Assembly (NCBI GenBank): GCA_017893485.1
Contig: CM030360.1
Span: forward strand, 5,134,467 to 5,198,466
Source of the DNA: Hemerocallis citrina
Lineage: Eukaryota; Streptophyta; Magnoliopsida; Asparagales; Asphodelaceae
Length of the DNA stretch: 64,000 nucleotides
Direction of reading: 5' to 3'
A program made the position numbers and the translations under genes. The notes below the pieces were generated by a model. It worked only from the letters and a program-made list of their open reading frames with translations, was not told the origin of the DNA and made no database searches. Shown here one piece after another: positions 45,017 through 57,183 of the stretch (positions are counted from its first letter, which is position 1; each line of letters starts with the position of its first letter).

Positions 45017-47925
45017 TGTAACGCCTCGAATCCTAAATACACTGAATTCGAGATGTTCTACAGGATCTTTTCGCTTCTCTTAGTACAATTTTGCAAGGAA
45101 ATTCAAACTTTACACTTTACATCAGAGTTTACATCAATATTACATTTACATTGCACAGCGGAAGTAAAATTTACAACAATGAAACAAATGTACAACAACA
45201 TTGAGAAATCTTTAAGCATTTGTTCCTCTTTAATCTTTTTCATGCCATTGATCCTGCATACAACACTGTGGGCACGTCAGTTTATTCAACCGACGATAAT
45301 TATACATGGCCATCCTCTCTATGCCAGAAACAGTATAACGATTCTCATTTCTTAACAGATCACAAACTTGTTCACATATCAAAAATAAAGTAAAAGGGAA
45401 AATCTTAATGTTGTCGTGTCGTGATTGTGCACTTAATCCTTAATGCAATTGTTTATATTAGATGACACTAATGCGTACTTGTTCGGATTCTATGCATCCC
45501 ATACTACATAGGTCCGAGGGCAAGCCTCTTATTCGTTCTTCATCTTTGCAGGGTTCAATCCCTCGCCATGACTTAATCTACTACTGTAACTATGGTGAGT
45601 ATCCTAGATGATCTATGAGTACAAGCTCGTGTACAGAAAACCTGGAGGGGAACCCCACGCCATGTCTTGACTCATCAAGCATGCATTCTGTGGCAATTCA
45701 GCCTCCTTCATGGCACACGATCCTCTTGCAGTCACCAAACATCCCACAAGCGTGACTAGAGTCCGATCATTCTGAGTTGTGCCCACGCCATGTCTTGACT
45801 CATCAAGCATGCATTTTGTAGCTCACACACCCGCACCGTAAACCCTAGTTCTCATACTCGTGTTTTTCTCTCACTTTCATCACATCTCCACTATGCACTA
45901 ATTCTTAGTTTTTATTAGAATCATGAACAAAAATCAAAGCTCTAGAGTTAGCCCTCCACTAAACCGGACTTATTCATTCATTTCAATACATGACCAACCT
46001 TGGTCTTTCAATTCTCATTTCATTTCATTTCATTTCCAATTCCGGGGGAGACTTAGCTACTCTTTGGTTTCAATTTTCAATTCACAATTTCCAATTTGAG
46101 CATTTTCAACTCATAATTCAATTAATAGTCTCACAGACTTTCTTTATCATGATCTTAGCTTTTCATATTCAGTTAATTCTCATTTCAATCTATGATTCCT
46201 TTCATGTAAATTCTCAATTCAAAACTATGATCCATTTCATGTAAATTCATGCAAGAACAAATAGAATTACCAACATCAATCACAGGATTCACAACTTTTA
46301 ACAGAAATCAAATGAAATCTCTGACATATCAAAATATACTCTGGACAGTCGACTTGGAGAAAGTCCAGTCGACTTGTTCAGTCAAATCAAGTTCTTCATA
46401 ACCACTCGGGAGAGTCGACTGCTGCACATGGCCAGTCGGCTGCTCCGCAATTTTCTATGTTCAAAATATCATTCACGTGACAGTCGACTGTCATTCAATC
46501 AATCGTCTGTCCTGGGGTTTCAACAGTACATTTTAGTACTCAGCCCAGTCGACTGCTACATGCTTAAGTCGGCTGAACAGGTTCACATTTCAAATTAGGA
46601 ATTATCTTTCCACATGCATCATTGTGTCACATTACAATATATTCATACTACATAAACATGTAATATTCTTAGCTGTTCACTGACATACAACATATAATTC
46701 CTCATACTAATGTTCTCTTTCCTCAAGGGAAAGTTAAGCATGCATTTTCTTTTACTCATCATTTACTTGCAGCAATGAACACCGAATCTCAATTTAGCAC
46801 ACTAGAATATTACAATAAAAAATACTTCATTCCATGAAATTTCGGGACTATTCTTAATTTTAATTCCATACCGGTCGGCTGTTTACATCAACAGTCGACT
46901 GTACGGGTTATTCCCAGTTTTTCTAATCATCACTAGTTCTTTTTCATACGTTCATGTCTCCTCAGTCATGTAAAAATATGGGGAGATAAATCTAGCAATC
47001 ATTCTATCACCTCAGCTTTACATACTTGTACATTATTAAATCATGAAAATATTCGTCTCGTACCAGTCGACTTGTACACGTGACAGTCGACTGTACAGAC
47101 CTATTTTGGTCTTATTTACAGTGTCATACTTCATTATTAGTCCTTCACAACTTTCATCATAAGCATACACAGAGTAATCTAATATAGTCAAACTTACTTT
47201 TCACAAGCATGGTAACAATCATTATTGCCATAACATAATTTCTACATTAGAAGTCCTGAGAAACACCCACCTTATTGATGAAAATAACCGAAATCCAGAA
47301 AAAGCTCCTTAATGCAATGCACAACTCCTTGCTCCTTGCTCCACACCGAAACCTTCAGAAGTGAATACCCGGCCTCCACACACAACTCTCTCACAATATA
47401 TTTCTCTTACAATATGATCTTAGTGTAAAAGAAACAATGAATGAGAGGGGTATTTATACACCAATTTGGGTGAGATGGAGGGCTAGGATTAAGTAGATAG
47501 TTATAGGATCAAGGGCTAGGATGCACTAGGGAGTTGCAATAACTACCCACACTCCAATAACCACCCATGACTACAAAACCACTCCTAATCCAACCGGCCA
47601 AGAAAAGGTGTGCTCTTGCACGTGTGTGAATTGCACGTGCATGCATTAGTCACCCCAACTTGTACACAAATAAAAGCCTTTAAAAAATGTTACACATTAC
47701 AAGTTGTAAAAAAAAGATGGAATTAATTTCTGGGCTTAAATTGATTGGGCCAAGATAATTATTTTAAAAGAAAAATAAGTAAACTAACTTTTGGGCTTTA
47801 GGAAAAAGGCTTTATAGAAAACGATATTCTTACTCTTCATGATGAAAATAATAGCCAAAATATTAAACGTGCACACTACGTGCAAAAACAAATAATTTTT
47901 CCATTAATTTGAAAAATCAGGGACA
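45017..47925 (-). mobile_element. Long solo LTR, 2.9 kb, inside the LINE
   Basis: TGTAACGCCTCG at the left, GGGACA at the right, with a perfect TTTAT duplication at 45012-45016 and 47926-47930. Transcription would run on the minus strand: a reversed TATAAATA at 47451-47458, then a long leader. Length and the CCTCG end recall Tekay/Del-type Gypsy LTRs, but the family is a guess. Contains about ten GTCGAC-like palindromes at 46345-47095, here downstream of the TATA box. No internal domain. Confidence 0.78.
47451..47458 (-). promoter_or_regulatory. TATA box of the 2.9-kb solo LTR
   Basis: Reverse complement TATAAATA, about 470 bp from the LTR start on the minus strand, followed by a pyrimidine/purine-rich leader. 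Confidence 0.45.
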
Positions 47926-48750
47926 TTTATTCCCCGATTTATATGAGCAAGCATCACAACCACACTGCATGGTGGCTGCAGCCTGGAAAAGAAATACCTG
48001 GAGACCATCTTTCAAACATGCGCTTGACCTAGGCTCGCAACTTAGACTAGCGGAACTCCAGACCCTCATCACCGATACTGGAATTGGCTGCTCGCAAGGC
48101 CCAGACAAGAAATTATAGGGCGTGGAGAAGAGCGGCAAGTTCACGGTCCAATCCATGTACAACCGTATTCATTTTAGGGGATGTATCCTAAAGTGGTCAG
48201 CGGTCATCTGGAGAACGAAAGCCCCGCTCAAAATCAAAGCCTTCCCATGGCTGGTTTTGAATGATGCGATCCTGACTAGGGAAAACCTCGCTAAGCGCCA
48301 GCCGAATATGAATTCTCAGTGCAGGTTCTGCCACGCTACTATGGAGACTAGAGACCACCTTTTGCTGTAGTGCTCTAGGAGCAAAGCGGTACTCATCGAA
48401 GTTCTTAGTGCCCTAGGGACGAGTCAGTATCCTAGTACCTACGAAGACCTGTGGGTAGGTCCTAAGTTCGCAGCAGAAAGGGGGTCTATGAGAGAAGCGT
48501 GATATATCACCATCGCCGCAACGACCTGGGTCCTTTGGCTAAATAGAAATAATCTTTACTTTCGTGGAACCTGCAATAGTATTTCCGACAATTTGACTCA
48601 CATTATGCATTTTATTTCATTTTGGGCTAATGTAGCCACAGCAGGACCCAGATGGAGGATCGCGAGCGTTTTTCAGGTGAGGAATTTGACGATGAGGAGA
48701 TTGAGATCGACCCGACGATCGATTGATAGCCAGCACTGACGTCCCTTATC
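47926..48750 (+). pseudogene. LINE C-terminal zinc-binding (zf-RVT) region
   Basis: Joins the frame broken at 45016. Shows LFPDLYEQASQPH, GKFTVQSMYNRIH, WRTKAPLKIKAFPWLVLNDAI, ENLAKRQPNMNSQCRFCHA and ETRDHLLL (zf-RVT core), then TTWVLWLNRNNLYF. At least three stops (48117, 48368, 48500). The domain is thought to help target-primed reverse transcription in plant LINEs. Confidence 0.85.
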
Positions 48751-48973
48751 ATAGTTACCCACCTCCCCAGGGTTTGTTAGGGAGATATGATGTAGTTCTT
48801 TTTTCCTTGTGGCTGGTCTAGTTTGCTTTTGTCCCACCCCGAACCCATGTTTAGGGGTGGAGTTTATGTTCTCATTTTCTGTTTGTAGGGCTTTGTTGTA
48901 TGCTTAGCACTCTGAGTTTGTTTTATTAATCACTTATTAATGAAACAGGGTGGCCAGATTCCACCTTTTCTTT

Positions 48974-49053
48974 AAAAATAAAACAAAACAAAACAAAACA
49001 AAATAAAATAAAATAAAATAAAATAAAATAAAAATAAAAAATAAAATAAAAAA
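48974..49053 (+). repeat. A-rich tail, (AAAAC)n then (AAAAT)n
   Basis: Two pentamer blocks at the 3' end of the LINE, most simply an expanded poly-A tail. Confidence 0.8.
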
Positions 49054-49189
49054 ATGCCATAAGGCCCATATTTTAGCCTTCTCTCTCTTTCTTCCAGTAG
49101 GTCTAATCGGCGAAAAAACTTCCCCTTGTTGCTAAGATTCAACCTCATATTTGTCTAAAGTTAAATCTACTCGGAAGGAATGTAATCCA

Positions 49190-49582
49190 TATAATTTGGA
49201 TGTACGAAAACCAGGTTGGGAACCTTCGTGTGAATTATTACCTCTACACAATTTAGCTAGTGGAGTGCCCTGATCGTTCTATCTTTCCTCCTCCTTCAGA
49301 AGTGGCCACACATGCATAAATTTGAAACTCTTCCTTTTGAAAGTGACATCCATTTGGAGAGTTTTATGTGTCATCTCTAACTACAAAAAAATATCAAACT
49401 GATATATTAATAACATAATTTTTAATTATAACAACATATAAAAAATATGTAAAAAAATTACTTACAATATCACCTTGATAAGCACCGCTTGGATTTATGT
49501 TCTCCACTTGACGAAGAGCACAGCGAAATTTGCTAACTACGGATATCAAATCAGACGTACGGTTGGACAAAGACTTCGACAT
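49190..49582 (-). pseudogene. PIF/Harbinger ORF1 (Myb/trihelix-like), two exons
   Basis: Exon 1 (49582-49466) encodes SKSLSNRTSDLISVVSKFRC then QVENINPSGAYQGDI and ends at a GTAAGT donor. Exon 2 starts at 49380 after a TTTTTTTGTAG acceptor and continues in phase with KRKSFKFMHVWPLLKEEER, where a TAG follows, then NDQGTPLAKLCRG. The pattern (SxFxGxxxQIENxxxSG ... FxFxHCWxxLK) is that of the Myb/NAM-associated ORF1 partner of plant PIF/Harbinger transposases, which helps the transposase bind DNA and enter the nucleus. Fragmentary; assignment rests on motif memory. Confidence 0.6.
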
Positions 49583-49847
49583 TCACTGAGATTGTGGAGG
49601 CTTACCATTATGAATTTTGCAGTAACTCGCCATAACCTATCTCTTTTTTTTATTTATATCGATAATAGTAACTTGAGAAGTGTCAAGGTATGCATGACAT
49701 AATTCTCTATCCTTCGATTCTGCATAATTTCCTTTCCTTATAAATGCCATATTTTTTTAAAAAAAGTTAGTGTAATGCAACCCCCCTCGAAATAGCGAGG
49801 CTTACAAGAAATCGTGACAAGATTCCTGACAAAGCACTGATTTTTTT

Positions 49848-51028
49848 TTGCGAATCATCCGAATGACGAAGAAGATGATGCTCAGTAAACCCAAAGATGA
49901 TCAATTCCAGGACATCATGTTGTCAATCGTGATCGTGAGGCAGCTGCACATAATTTGTGGGTTGACTATTTCGCGCCATTGCCACGATTTTGCAAAAGGG
50001 AAGTTTTGCATACGTTATCGGATGTGTGGCAGATTATTTCATCGAATTGTAGATGTTGTCAAACATCATGGTAACTATTTTGAGAAAAAACGCGATGGTC
50101 TGAGCAAGCTTGGTTTGTCAACTTTTCAAAAATTAACAGCTGCTTTCAGAATGCTCGTGTATGGTGTTGCAGCAGATTTTATAGATGAATATCTAAAAAT
50201 TGGTGACTCCATCGCAATTTCTTGCTTGAAAAAGTATTGTTGCGCTGTCATAGAGGTATTTAGCGAGGAATACCTTAGATCACCTAATACCAATGATGTT
50301 ACTAGACTCCTTCACATAGGTGGAGAACATGGATTTTCTAGAATGCTGGGTAGTTTGGACTGTATGTATTGGGAATAAAAAAATTGTCTAGCTGCTTGGG
50401 CAGGTCAATACTTACACGGGAGTGGACCCCCAACTATCATTCTTGAGGAAATATCAGATTATAACATTTGGATATGGCATGCATATTTTGGCCTACCGGG
50501 CTCTAACAACGACATTAATGTGTTTGCTGATCTTGCTGCTGGTAAATCAGTTCAGGTTAAATATTTTATTATGGGAAAGGAGTATGACAAGAGTTATTAT
50601 TTAGCCGATGAACTTATGTCCTATGGTCTACACTTGTTCAGACCATTCGCGATTCACAGGGGCCTGCTAAGTAGTATTTTTCTATGAAGCAAGAATCATG
50701 TAGGAAAGACTTCAAACGTGCATTTGAAGTTCTTCAATCATAATCATCAAGGGACCAGCTCGTTTTTGGAGTAAATGTGTTTTACATGATATAATGATTA
50801 CGTGTAATAATGTACACCATGATCATCGAGGGCGAGCGTGATATAAATGTGCCAATTAGAATATTTAATCATACAACTGCCCCTAAAATACTGATGGTTG
50901 CCGATGATGCAACCCACTTTAGTCAATTTCTTGCTAGACACAAGAAAATTAAGGACAAGAAAGCTCATTTTGAACTTCGAAACGGATTAATTGCTCACTT
51001 GTGGGAACGACACGGTGCTAGTACATAA
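49848..51028 (+). pseudogene. PIF/Harbinger DDE transposase, broken
   Basis: The 49848-50378 frame shows FCIRYRMCGRLFHRIVD, KKRDGLSKLGLSTFQKLTAA, DEYLKIGDSIAISCLKKYC, GEHGFSRMLGSLDCMYWE, the first catalytic Asp region. An in-frame TAA replaces the expected Trp, and the same frame continues KNCLAAWAGQY, PTIILEEISDYNIWIWHAYF, GLPGSNNDINVF (second Asp), YYLADELMSYG, up to a TGA at 50685. Beyond it KQESCRKDFKRAFEVLQS marks the catalytic Glu region, and MIIEGERD closes it. Family: DDE_Tnp_4/ALP1-like. At least four stops; inactive. ORF1 lies divergently to the left. Confidence 0.9.
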
Positions 51029-53377
51029 GGCGTTTAATTGTTAATATTTTATAATTTGAATAAGGTGATACTCTTTTTCCTACTGATTTTTTTTAACGAG
51101 GCCATCAATATTTGTATTTGTCACACCCCGCTTCCCACTATACGAAAGTACGGGCACATGATTGAGGCCCAGCGAATGATACGCCATCATCTATAAGATG
51201 TACAAGTATAATCTCAACAACACAGGTACAATAATGATCACAATAATACAATAAAATAACAAAAGTCCGAGTTACAAGAATTTCAGGTAAAAATGCCCTA
51301 GAATACGATGTACCAAAAAAATACAATGCAATAAATAGTTTGCTATGACAAGCTAGATAAAATAGTAACTGGAAGTAGAGAAATAGAACTAGCTATCAAT
51401 CTCATCACGACCGTCTAGAAATTCTGTTCGCCAAGTTCCTTCTGTATCTCATCATCTGTACCTATATAAACATTAACTATAAAGAGAAAAATAATGTCTG
51501 TTAGAACAAGCTTCGGACAGTAAGTAGTACAGATGATGAGATCAAGAATCATGTAATCGGGAACATGTAAACTTGTAAACTTGTAAACGGGATCATGTAA
51601 CTTGTAAGCGGGGTTTAATCTTATGTATATCAATCTTTTATTATCTTATCTAATGCACGCAATCTTGTATACCATGCCACAAGTTCGGATGATACAATCA
51701 AGTAAACAGTTAGACTTACATGGTGAATTCTATAGGGTTATGTACTCGGGTCTTCCAGTAATAATATCAATAAATAAGACAAGTAATTAAGAACCAAAAT
51801 CAAGAATCAAGAATCAAGAATCACTATTCCGGAAAATACGGGCCCCCTTCCGAGTATACTCACCTATATTGTCCACTACTAAGTCATACCCTATAACCGG
51901 GCTTGTTATTCATTTATTAAAAACCATGAACATGCACTCAGTACAATCGGTATGAACAGTAGTATCAATACAATATTAATAAGATATCAAGGGCTATGCA
52001 ATGCATGATATATGTATAGTTCAATTCATTAAATATGAAAAATAACGAGGTTATATGCAAAAACGTAGAGATAAATTTCTAGACAGCAACACATATTAGT
52101 AGTCAAATTAACTCTCTTACTGCTATGGGAATGTAAATCCAGTTCCGTCAGTGATTCTAGAAAGTAGACTCCCTTTCAATTCTAACTCATATTCACACGA
52201 TACATTCTAAGGACAATAGCTATGTGTATAAATCCATTCTTTACTGGTTTTGTGCACAGTTTGGGTTCTGAAAATTACAACGTGATATTACTATAACGTC
52301 AATAGCATACAATCTATAAATCGGATTGGGAAACCGTAAGATGTTCTGGATTCTAGACTTGAGGGGATACAATTTTTATGTATAAAGTTTTAAATTTCAG
52401 TATTAGAAAATGGGTCAAATTCTCAATGCAAGTTCGGGTAAATGATTGGACCGAACTTTCAAATATTCGATAATACGATACAAAGTGTGTTAACGGTTTA
52501 ATATTTGAATCATTAACATGATACGATAAGAATAATTATGAATTAGATTCACAGATGAATCAACTACTTGTAGAAGTTCAAGAAACGCTTGCCTTATTGA
52601 AAATTATTATCGTGGTGAGAACCGCAGGAAGAAGAGGAAGCGACGTCGGCAACGGACGAAGATGCAATAGATGACAGCAACGACGGCATTGAACGATGGC
52701 TACGACTGTGGCACACGGTAGCGAGCGACAACGGGTACGGTGGCGAGAAGTAAATAACCGCAAGGAGACGCCGGGTTGCGATGGAGATGTTTGTTGATGG
52801 AGATAATGGCAAGGCAATGGAGATGGAGTTCGACGTCGGAATTAGGGAGTGGACGGTGTGCGGGTTTGAACGGTGGAGCCGAGGTGTGGTTGGGTTGACG
52901 ATGGTGACTGCAATAGAGATAGCGAGGCAATGGAGGTGGCGATGGTGCGGGAGGAGACTAAGATGAAGCTGGGGTTGTTTGCCAGTCGAGGGAGCAAGGA
53001 GTTGAGCTTCGAGTGTAGGGTGTTGGTGGTGCCGGCCGTTTGACTGGAGGAGTTGGAGAGAGGGTGGAGCTTCGGGTGAATAGAGATGAGGAGCTTCGGG
53101 TGTTGAATGAAGAAAGAGAAGAAGAGAAGGCAGTATGGAGTTGGTAGTATGAAGATGGAGATGAGGTGATGTGTGTGTGGGTGTGAATATCTATATAATA
53201 AAATACAAAGAAAGCTATGAAGTGGCTCCCCTTCAATCCCCCCAAAATCAAAGGCCTAGATCTAATTCCACAAAACACATTTTCCCTTCAAAAGTTTCCC
53301 CCCAAAACTCAAATTCAAATTCCTGCACCCCCTCCCCCCCCCCCCCCACCAAAAAAAAAAACAACAACTCATTTATT

Positions 53378-53484
<107 letters not shown>

Positions 53485-53639
53485 CTCAAAGAAAGCTATC
53501 AAGTGGCTCTGATTCAATCCTCCAAAAATCAAAGTCCTAGATCTAACTTCACAAAACATATTTTCCCCCCAAAAGTTCTCCCCCCCCCACCCCAAAACTC
53601 AAATTTAAATCCCCCAAAACAACTCATTTATTTATTTAA

Positions 53640-53642
<3 letters not shown>

Positions 53643-53725
<83 letters not shown>
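53643..53725. repeat. Microsatellite (TC)n(TA)n, second copy
   Basis: About 14 TC then about 27 TA; the TA run leads directly into a long palindrome. Confidence 0.95.
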
Positions 53726-53727
<2 letters not shown>

Positions 53728-53985
53728 AAACATGGACTTTTATTTTCAACTAATTATTGTCATACTATTCTAACTTCAGCTACATAATTGTTGATTTACC
53801 ATTTACAAGGCTTTTCTGTATTGTTCTGAAGACGTGCCGTAGTATACTAGATTTATCCGTGGCCACGTGCCTACGGCACGTCTTCAGAACAATACAGAAA
53901 AGCCTTGTAAATGGTAAATCAATAATTATGTAGCTGAAGTTAGAATAGTATGACAATAATTAGTTGAAAATAAAAGTCCATGTTT

Positions 53986-53990
<5 letters not shown>
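53721..53990. repeat. Near-perfect palindrome, about 120-bp arms, 28-nt loop
   Basis: Left arm 53721-53842 and right arm 53871-53990 are reverse complements with one mismatch seen (ATTGTTG against ATTATTG). Flanked on both sides by long (TA)n, so the folded stem could extend further. No coding. A third, diverged and partial copy lies at 54079-54255, again followed by (TA)n. Confidence 0.92.

Positions 53991-54079
<89 letters not shown>
53988..54079. repeat. Microsatellite (TA)n
   Basis: About 45 TA units right of the palindrome. Confidence 0.95.
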
Positions 54080-54082
<3 letters not shown>

Positions 54083-54251
54083 GAAACATGGACTTTTATA
54101 TCCTAATTTATAATTATTTTCACCATATACTAATGGAAACAATGACTTCTATTTACAACTAATTATTTTCATACTATTCAAACTTCAGCTACATAATTGT
54201 TGATTTACTGTTTACAAGATTTTTCATTTGCTGTATCATTCTGAAAACGTG

Positions 54252-54254
<3 letters not shown>

Positions 54255-54310
<56 letters not shown>
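54255..54310. repeat. Microsatellite (TA)n
   Basis: About 27 TA units after the third copy of the palindrome arm. Confidence 0.95.
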
Positions 54311-54313
<3 letters not shown>

Positions 54314-54482
54314 TTTTGGGAATTGAGTGTGTATGTATAAATATACAGAGATAGGAATATAGGCGTGGCTGCATGAATGTGATGGAGAAGCACATGGGGA
54401 GTATAGTATTAGGAGCTAAAGAGTTTGTATATGCATATATATTTATATAGGAAGGAAGTAGTAGGTTTGTGGAGTTTCATGT

Positions 54483-54734
54483 GAATGAAGAGTGAGAGAG
54501 TGGAGGGGAGTGTTTGTATGTAAATAAGGAGTAGAAGGGTGTCGGTGTGAGTGAGGTGAGAAGAGATTATGGTTAGTGAATAAGAGTATGGTTTAGAGTG
54601 AGACAGTGGAATGAAGAGTGAGAGAGTGGAGGGGAGTGTTTGTATGTAAATAAGGAGTAGAAGGGTGTCGGTGTGAGTGAGGTGAGAAGAGATTATGGTT
54701 AGTGAATAAGAGTATGATTTAGAGTGAGACAGTG
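54483..54734. repeat. 126-bp direct tandem duplication
   Basis: Copies 54483-54608 and 54609-54734 appear to differ at one or a few bases (AGTATGGTTT against AGTATGATTT), so the duplication is young. Confidence 0.88.
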
Positions 54735-54898
54735 AAGTGGAGTGTTTTAATTAGGATTCATCTCCTAATCTTGTTGAATTAGGAGATGAATTAGGATTAG
54801 GGATTAGAATTATGATTAATCGGGTTAAAGTTCAAATTTAAACTCAAATTGAAAAATCATAAAAATTCAGAACAGTTCAGAAAACATTTGGGCTCTAA

Positions 54899-55447
54899 GA
54901 GCATCCACTGTCGTTTGCTATATCAATTGCTATATATAGCATTTAGAAATAGCAAAAGAAGAACCAAGCTGCAGTCGCCAAAGTCTAAAAATAGAAGCGA
55001 CGGAAGATCATTTTCGTCTTTTTTTTGGTATTCAGTAAAAAAAAAAAAAAAAAAAAACCAAACAACCCACCAAACGGATGAAGTTGTTCCGTCTGGCGTA
55101 TTTTTTGGTTAAAAAAACACGAGACGGAACAACTTCATCCGTTTGGCATTTTTTTGTGAATTTTTTAAAAAAGAAATTTGTTTTCGATGAGAGACGGAAC
55201 ACCATCATCCGCCTCTCATCTGATTTTTTTTTATTTACTACAAACGACCTACCTTCATCCGTCGCTTCGTCAAATGGATGAACATCGTCCGTCTTCTATA
55301 TTTAGCAATTGGCTAAAGCGTTTGCTAAGTTTAGCAAGGCGCTGTTCACTCCTATCCTAAGTTTTGGATTTTTAGCAAATGACTGTGAGCACTATTTCTA
55401 AATCGATTTCCAATTTTTGGGTTTTTAGAAAACCACAGCGGATGCTC
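54899..55447. mobile_element. 549-bp MITE with TAA target duplication
   Basis: GAGCATCCACTGTCG start and (inverted) GAGCATCCGCTGTGG end, TAA at 54896-54898 and 55448-55450. Interior has repeated GACGGAACAACTTCATCCG-type palindromic units and a poly-A run. Same family as 7416-8180, with which it shares the TIR and the GACGGAAGATCAT motif. Confidence 0.78.
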
Positions 55448-55840
55448 TAACAAGTATCAAATAGTGCATGATAAAGAGTCCTAAAGAAAAGGGAAAAAAT
55501 TGATCTGATAATTGAAATACAAGATACGTAATAAAATACGTACAACTGGAACATGAGTTACAGTATTTCCTATTTCTTAATAATTGGATTATCTATTTCT
55601 AAATAATTGTATTATAACCTTTTAATTATTTTCATTTACAAATATTGTTTTAGGAAAAAAAAAATTATAAACAAAATTTTGAAACCCAAAATAAGGATTG
55701 GTTGAATCACACAATATAAAATCCAAATCCAAAATAGCATATTCTAAGAAATATATTATTTTGGAACCCAAAATGGGGATGGATATGGAGATGGAGATGG
55801 AGTTGGGTTGGGAATGTTCTAACATCAACAATTACAATTA

Positions 55841-56241
55841 TGTTAGGGTCACCGGAGCACCGCCGAACACCGTCAAGGGCCAGAGACAAGCCATCGCAGG
55901 TCAGGGGAGTGGAAGGATCGAGTCTGCAATAGAAGAATTTGTATCTGTTTATGATCAGGGTTTATGCGCTATGCGCACCCTTTTCTTTTTGTATTTGAAA
56001 TAGGCGGGAAGCTGGCGGGAGAGAGGAGAGATTGTTTCGCACGTGTTTGTCTTTCGATTGTAAAAATATCTTTAACCGTCTCTCCCCCAATGTCCTATAT
56101 AAGGCCCTATGTAATAATATTTTGAAAGCTAATAAAAATCTAGATTGTTCTTCCCCAATCTCTCTCTCTTGCTCAACCCTAATCCTCATATTCTTCCATT
56201 GATGACAGGGTCAAGATCGAACCGCAACTCCAACTATGACA
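55841..56241 (+). repeat. 5' LTR of the Gypsy element
   Basis: TGTTAGGGTCACC start, CTATGACA end, 401 bp, with the primer site 3 bases beyond. The 3' partner is not in the window, so LTR identity cannot be judged. Confidence 0.75.
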
Positions 56242-57183
56242 ATCTGGTATCAGAGCCAGACAATCTCGATGGAGATGGGCATGACGAAGGAAGTACGGCG
56301 ATGGAAGGAGAAGTGGCGACACTGAAAATTCAGATGGCGGAGGCCCAGCTCCATAATGGGTACCTCACAGAAAGGGTGGAGGCGATAGCGACAAGCATCG
56401 GAGAAAGGTTCTCCAGATTATAGGCAATGATGCAGCAACCTCCTTCACGTCCACCCAATCTCCCAATACTCCCAAACCCTTCTCATCAAGGACCCAACAT
56501 GGAGGTATCCCATCCTAACTCCATCTCCATTAATTCCACAGGGCATAGCGAGTGCGAAAATTTGTTTAGAACTCCGTTTAAGGTGGAGTTCCCAATCTTC
56601 CATGATGGGGATCCCACTAAATGGATTTGCGAAATGGATCAGTTCCTTGATTTTTTATGAAATTCAGGACTTTCAGAAGCTGAAGTATGCGTCACTTAAT
56701 CTAAGAGGGGGGTCTGCTCAATGGTTTTGAAGGTACATTAAACCCAGAGTTCATGAAATCTCTTAGGCTACATTTTTGGGTGAGTTGATAACCATGTTTT
56801 GCCCTACGGTCTTCCAAGACTACGGGGGTCTTCTATCCAAGCTGCAACAGAAGGGGAATATTGAGGCATATATACAAGAATTCAACAGGACATCAAATTT
56901 CGTGGAGGATTGGTCGGAGGCACACTTTCTCAGTACTTTTGTGAGTGGCCTCAGGGATGAAATTCGCTGGGATGTGAAGTCGCAGAGATCCAAGAGCGTG
57001 AATGAGGCTGTGTGATTAGCTAGAGGGTATGAGGAGAAGTTAGCTTGTTTGAAGAAGAGCTATCGGCCTCCATTTGCACCAAGAACACCTGCCACTACAA
57101 CTTATACACCCGCGCAACCTGCAAGAACCCAGGAATCAAGTCCAACATCTACTTTTGTGCCTCGGAGGTTAAGCATTCCATAA
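56202..57183 (+). pseudogene. Gypsy gag, broken
   Basis: Starts near 56202 (MTGSRSNRNSNYDN), overlapping the LTR end. A stop at 56421 is followed in the same frame by FRTPFKVEFPIFHDGDPTKWI (capsid start), then a stop at 56658 and frame changes. The frame at 56776-57015 carries the rest of the capsid: GGLLSKLQQKGNIEAYIQEFN, LSTFVSGLRDEIRWDV. A further stop at 57016 precedes LARGYEEKLA. Gag would form the particle core; at least four lesions prevent this. Confidence 0.85.

Larger units (their letters stand above)
43600..49053 (+). mobile_element. 5'-truncated LINE, split by a solo LTR
   Basis: Reverse transcriptase at 43600-44816, then the C-terminal zinc domain at 47926-48750, then a poly-A-like (AAAAC)n/(AAAAT)n tail at 48974-49053. 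A 2.9-kb solo LTR at 45017-47925 separates the two halves. The endonuclease and ORF1 are missing, so the copy is 5'-truncated. No target duplication was found. Confidence 0.88.

Noticed and set aside
48974..49053. Independent microsatellite
   Set aside because: Its position at the 3' end of a plus-strand LINE makes an expanded poly-A tail more likely.
55698..56003. 101-codon frame at the Gypsy 5' LTR
   Set aside because: It spans the LTR boundary and repeats a GGAGATGGA run; no domain.
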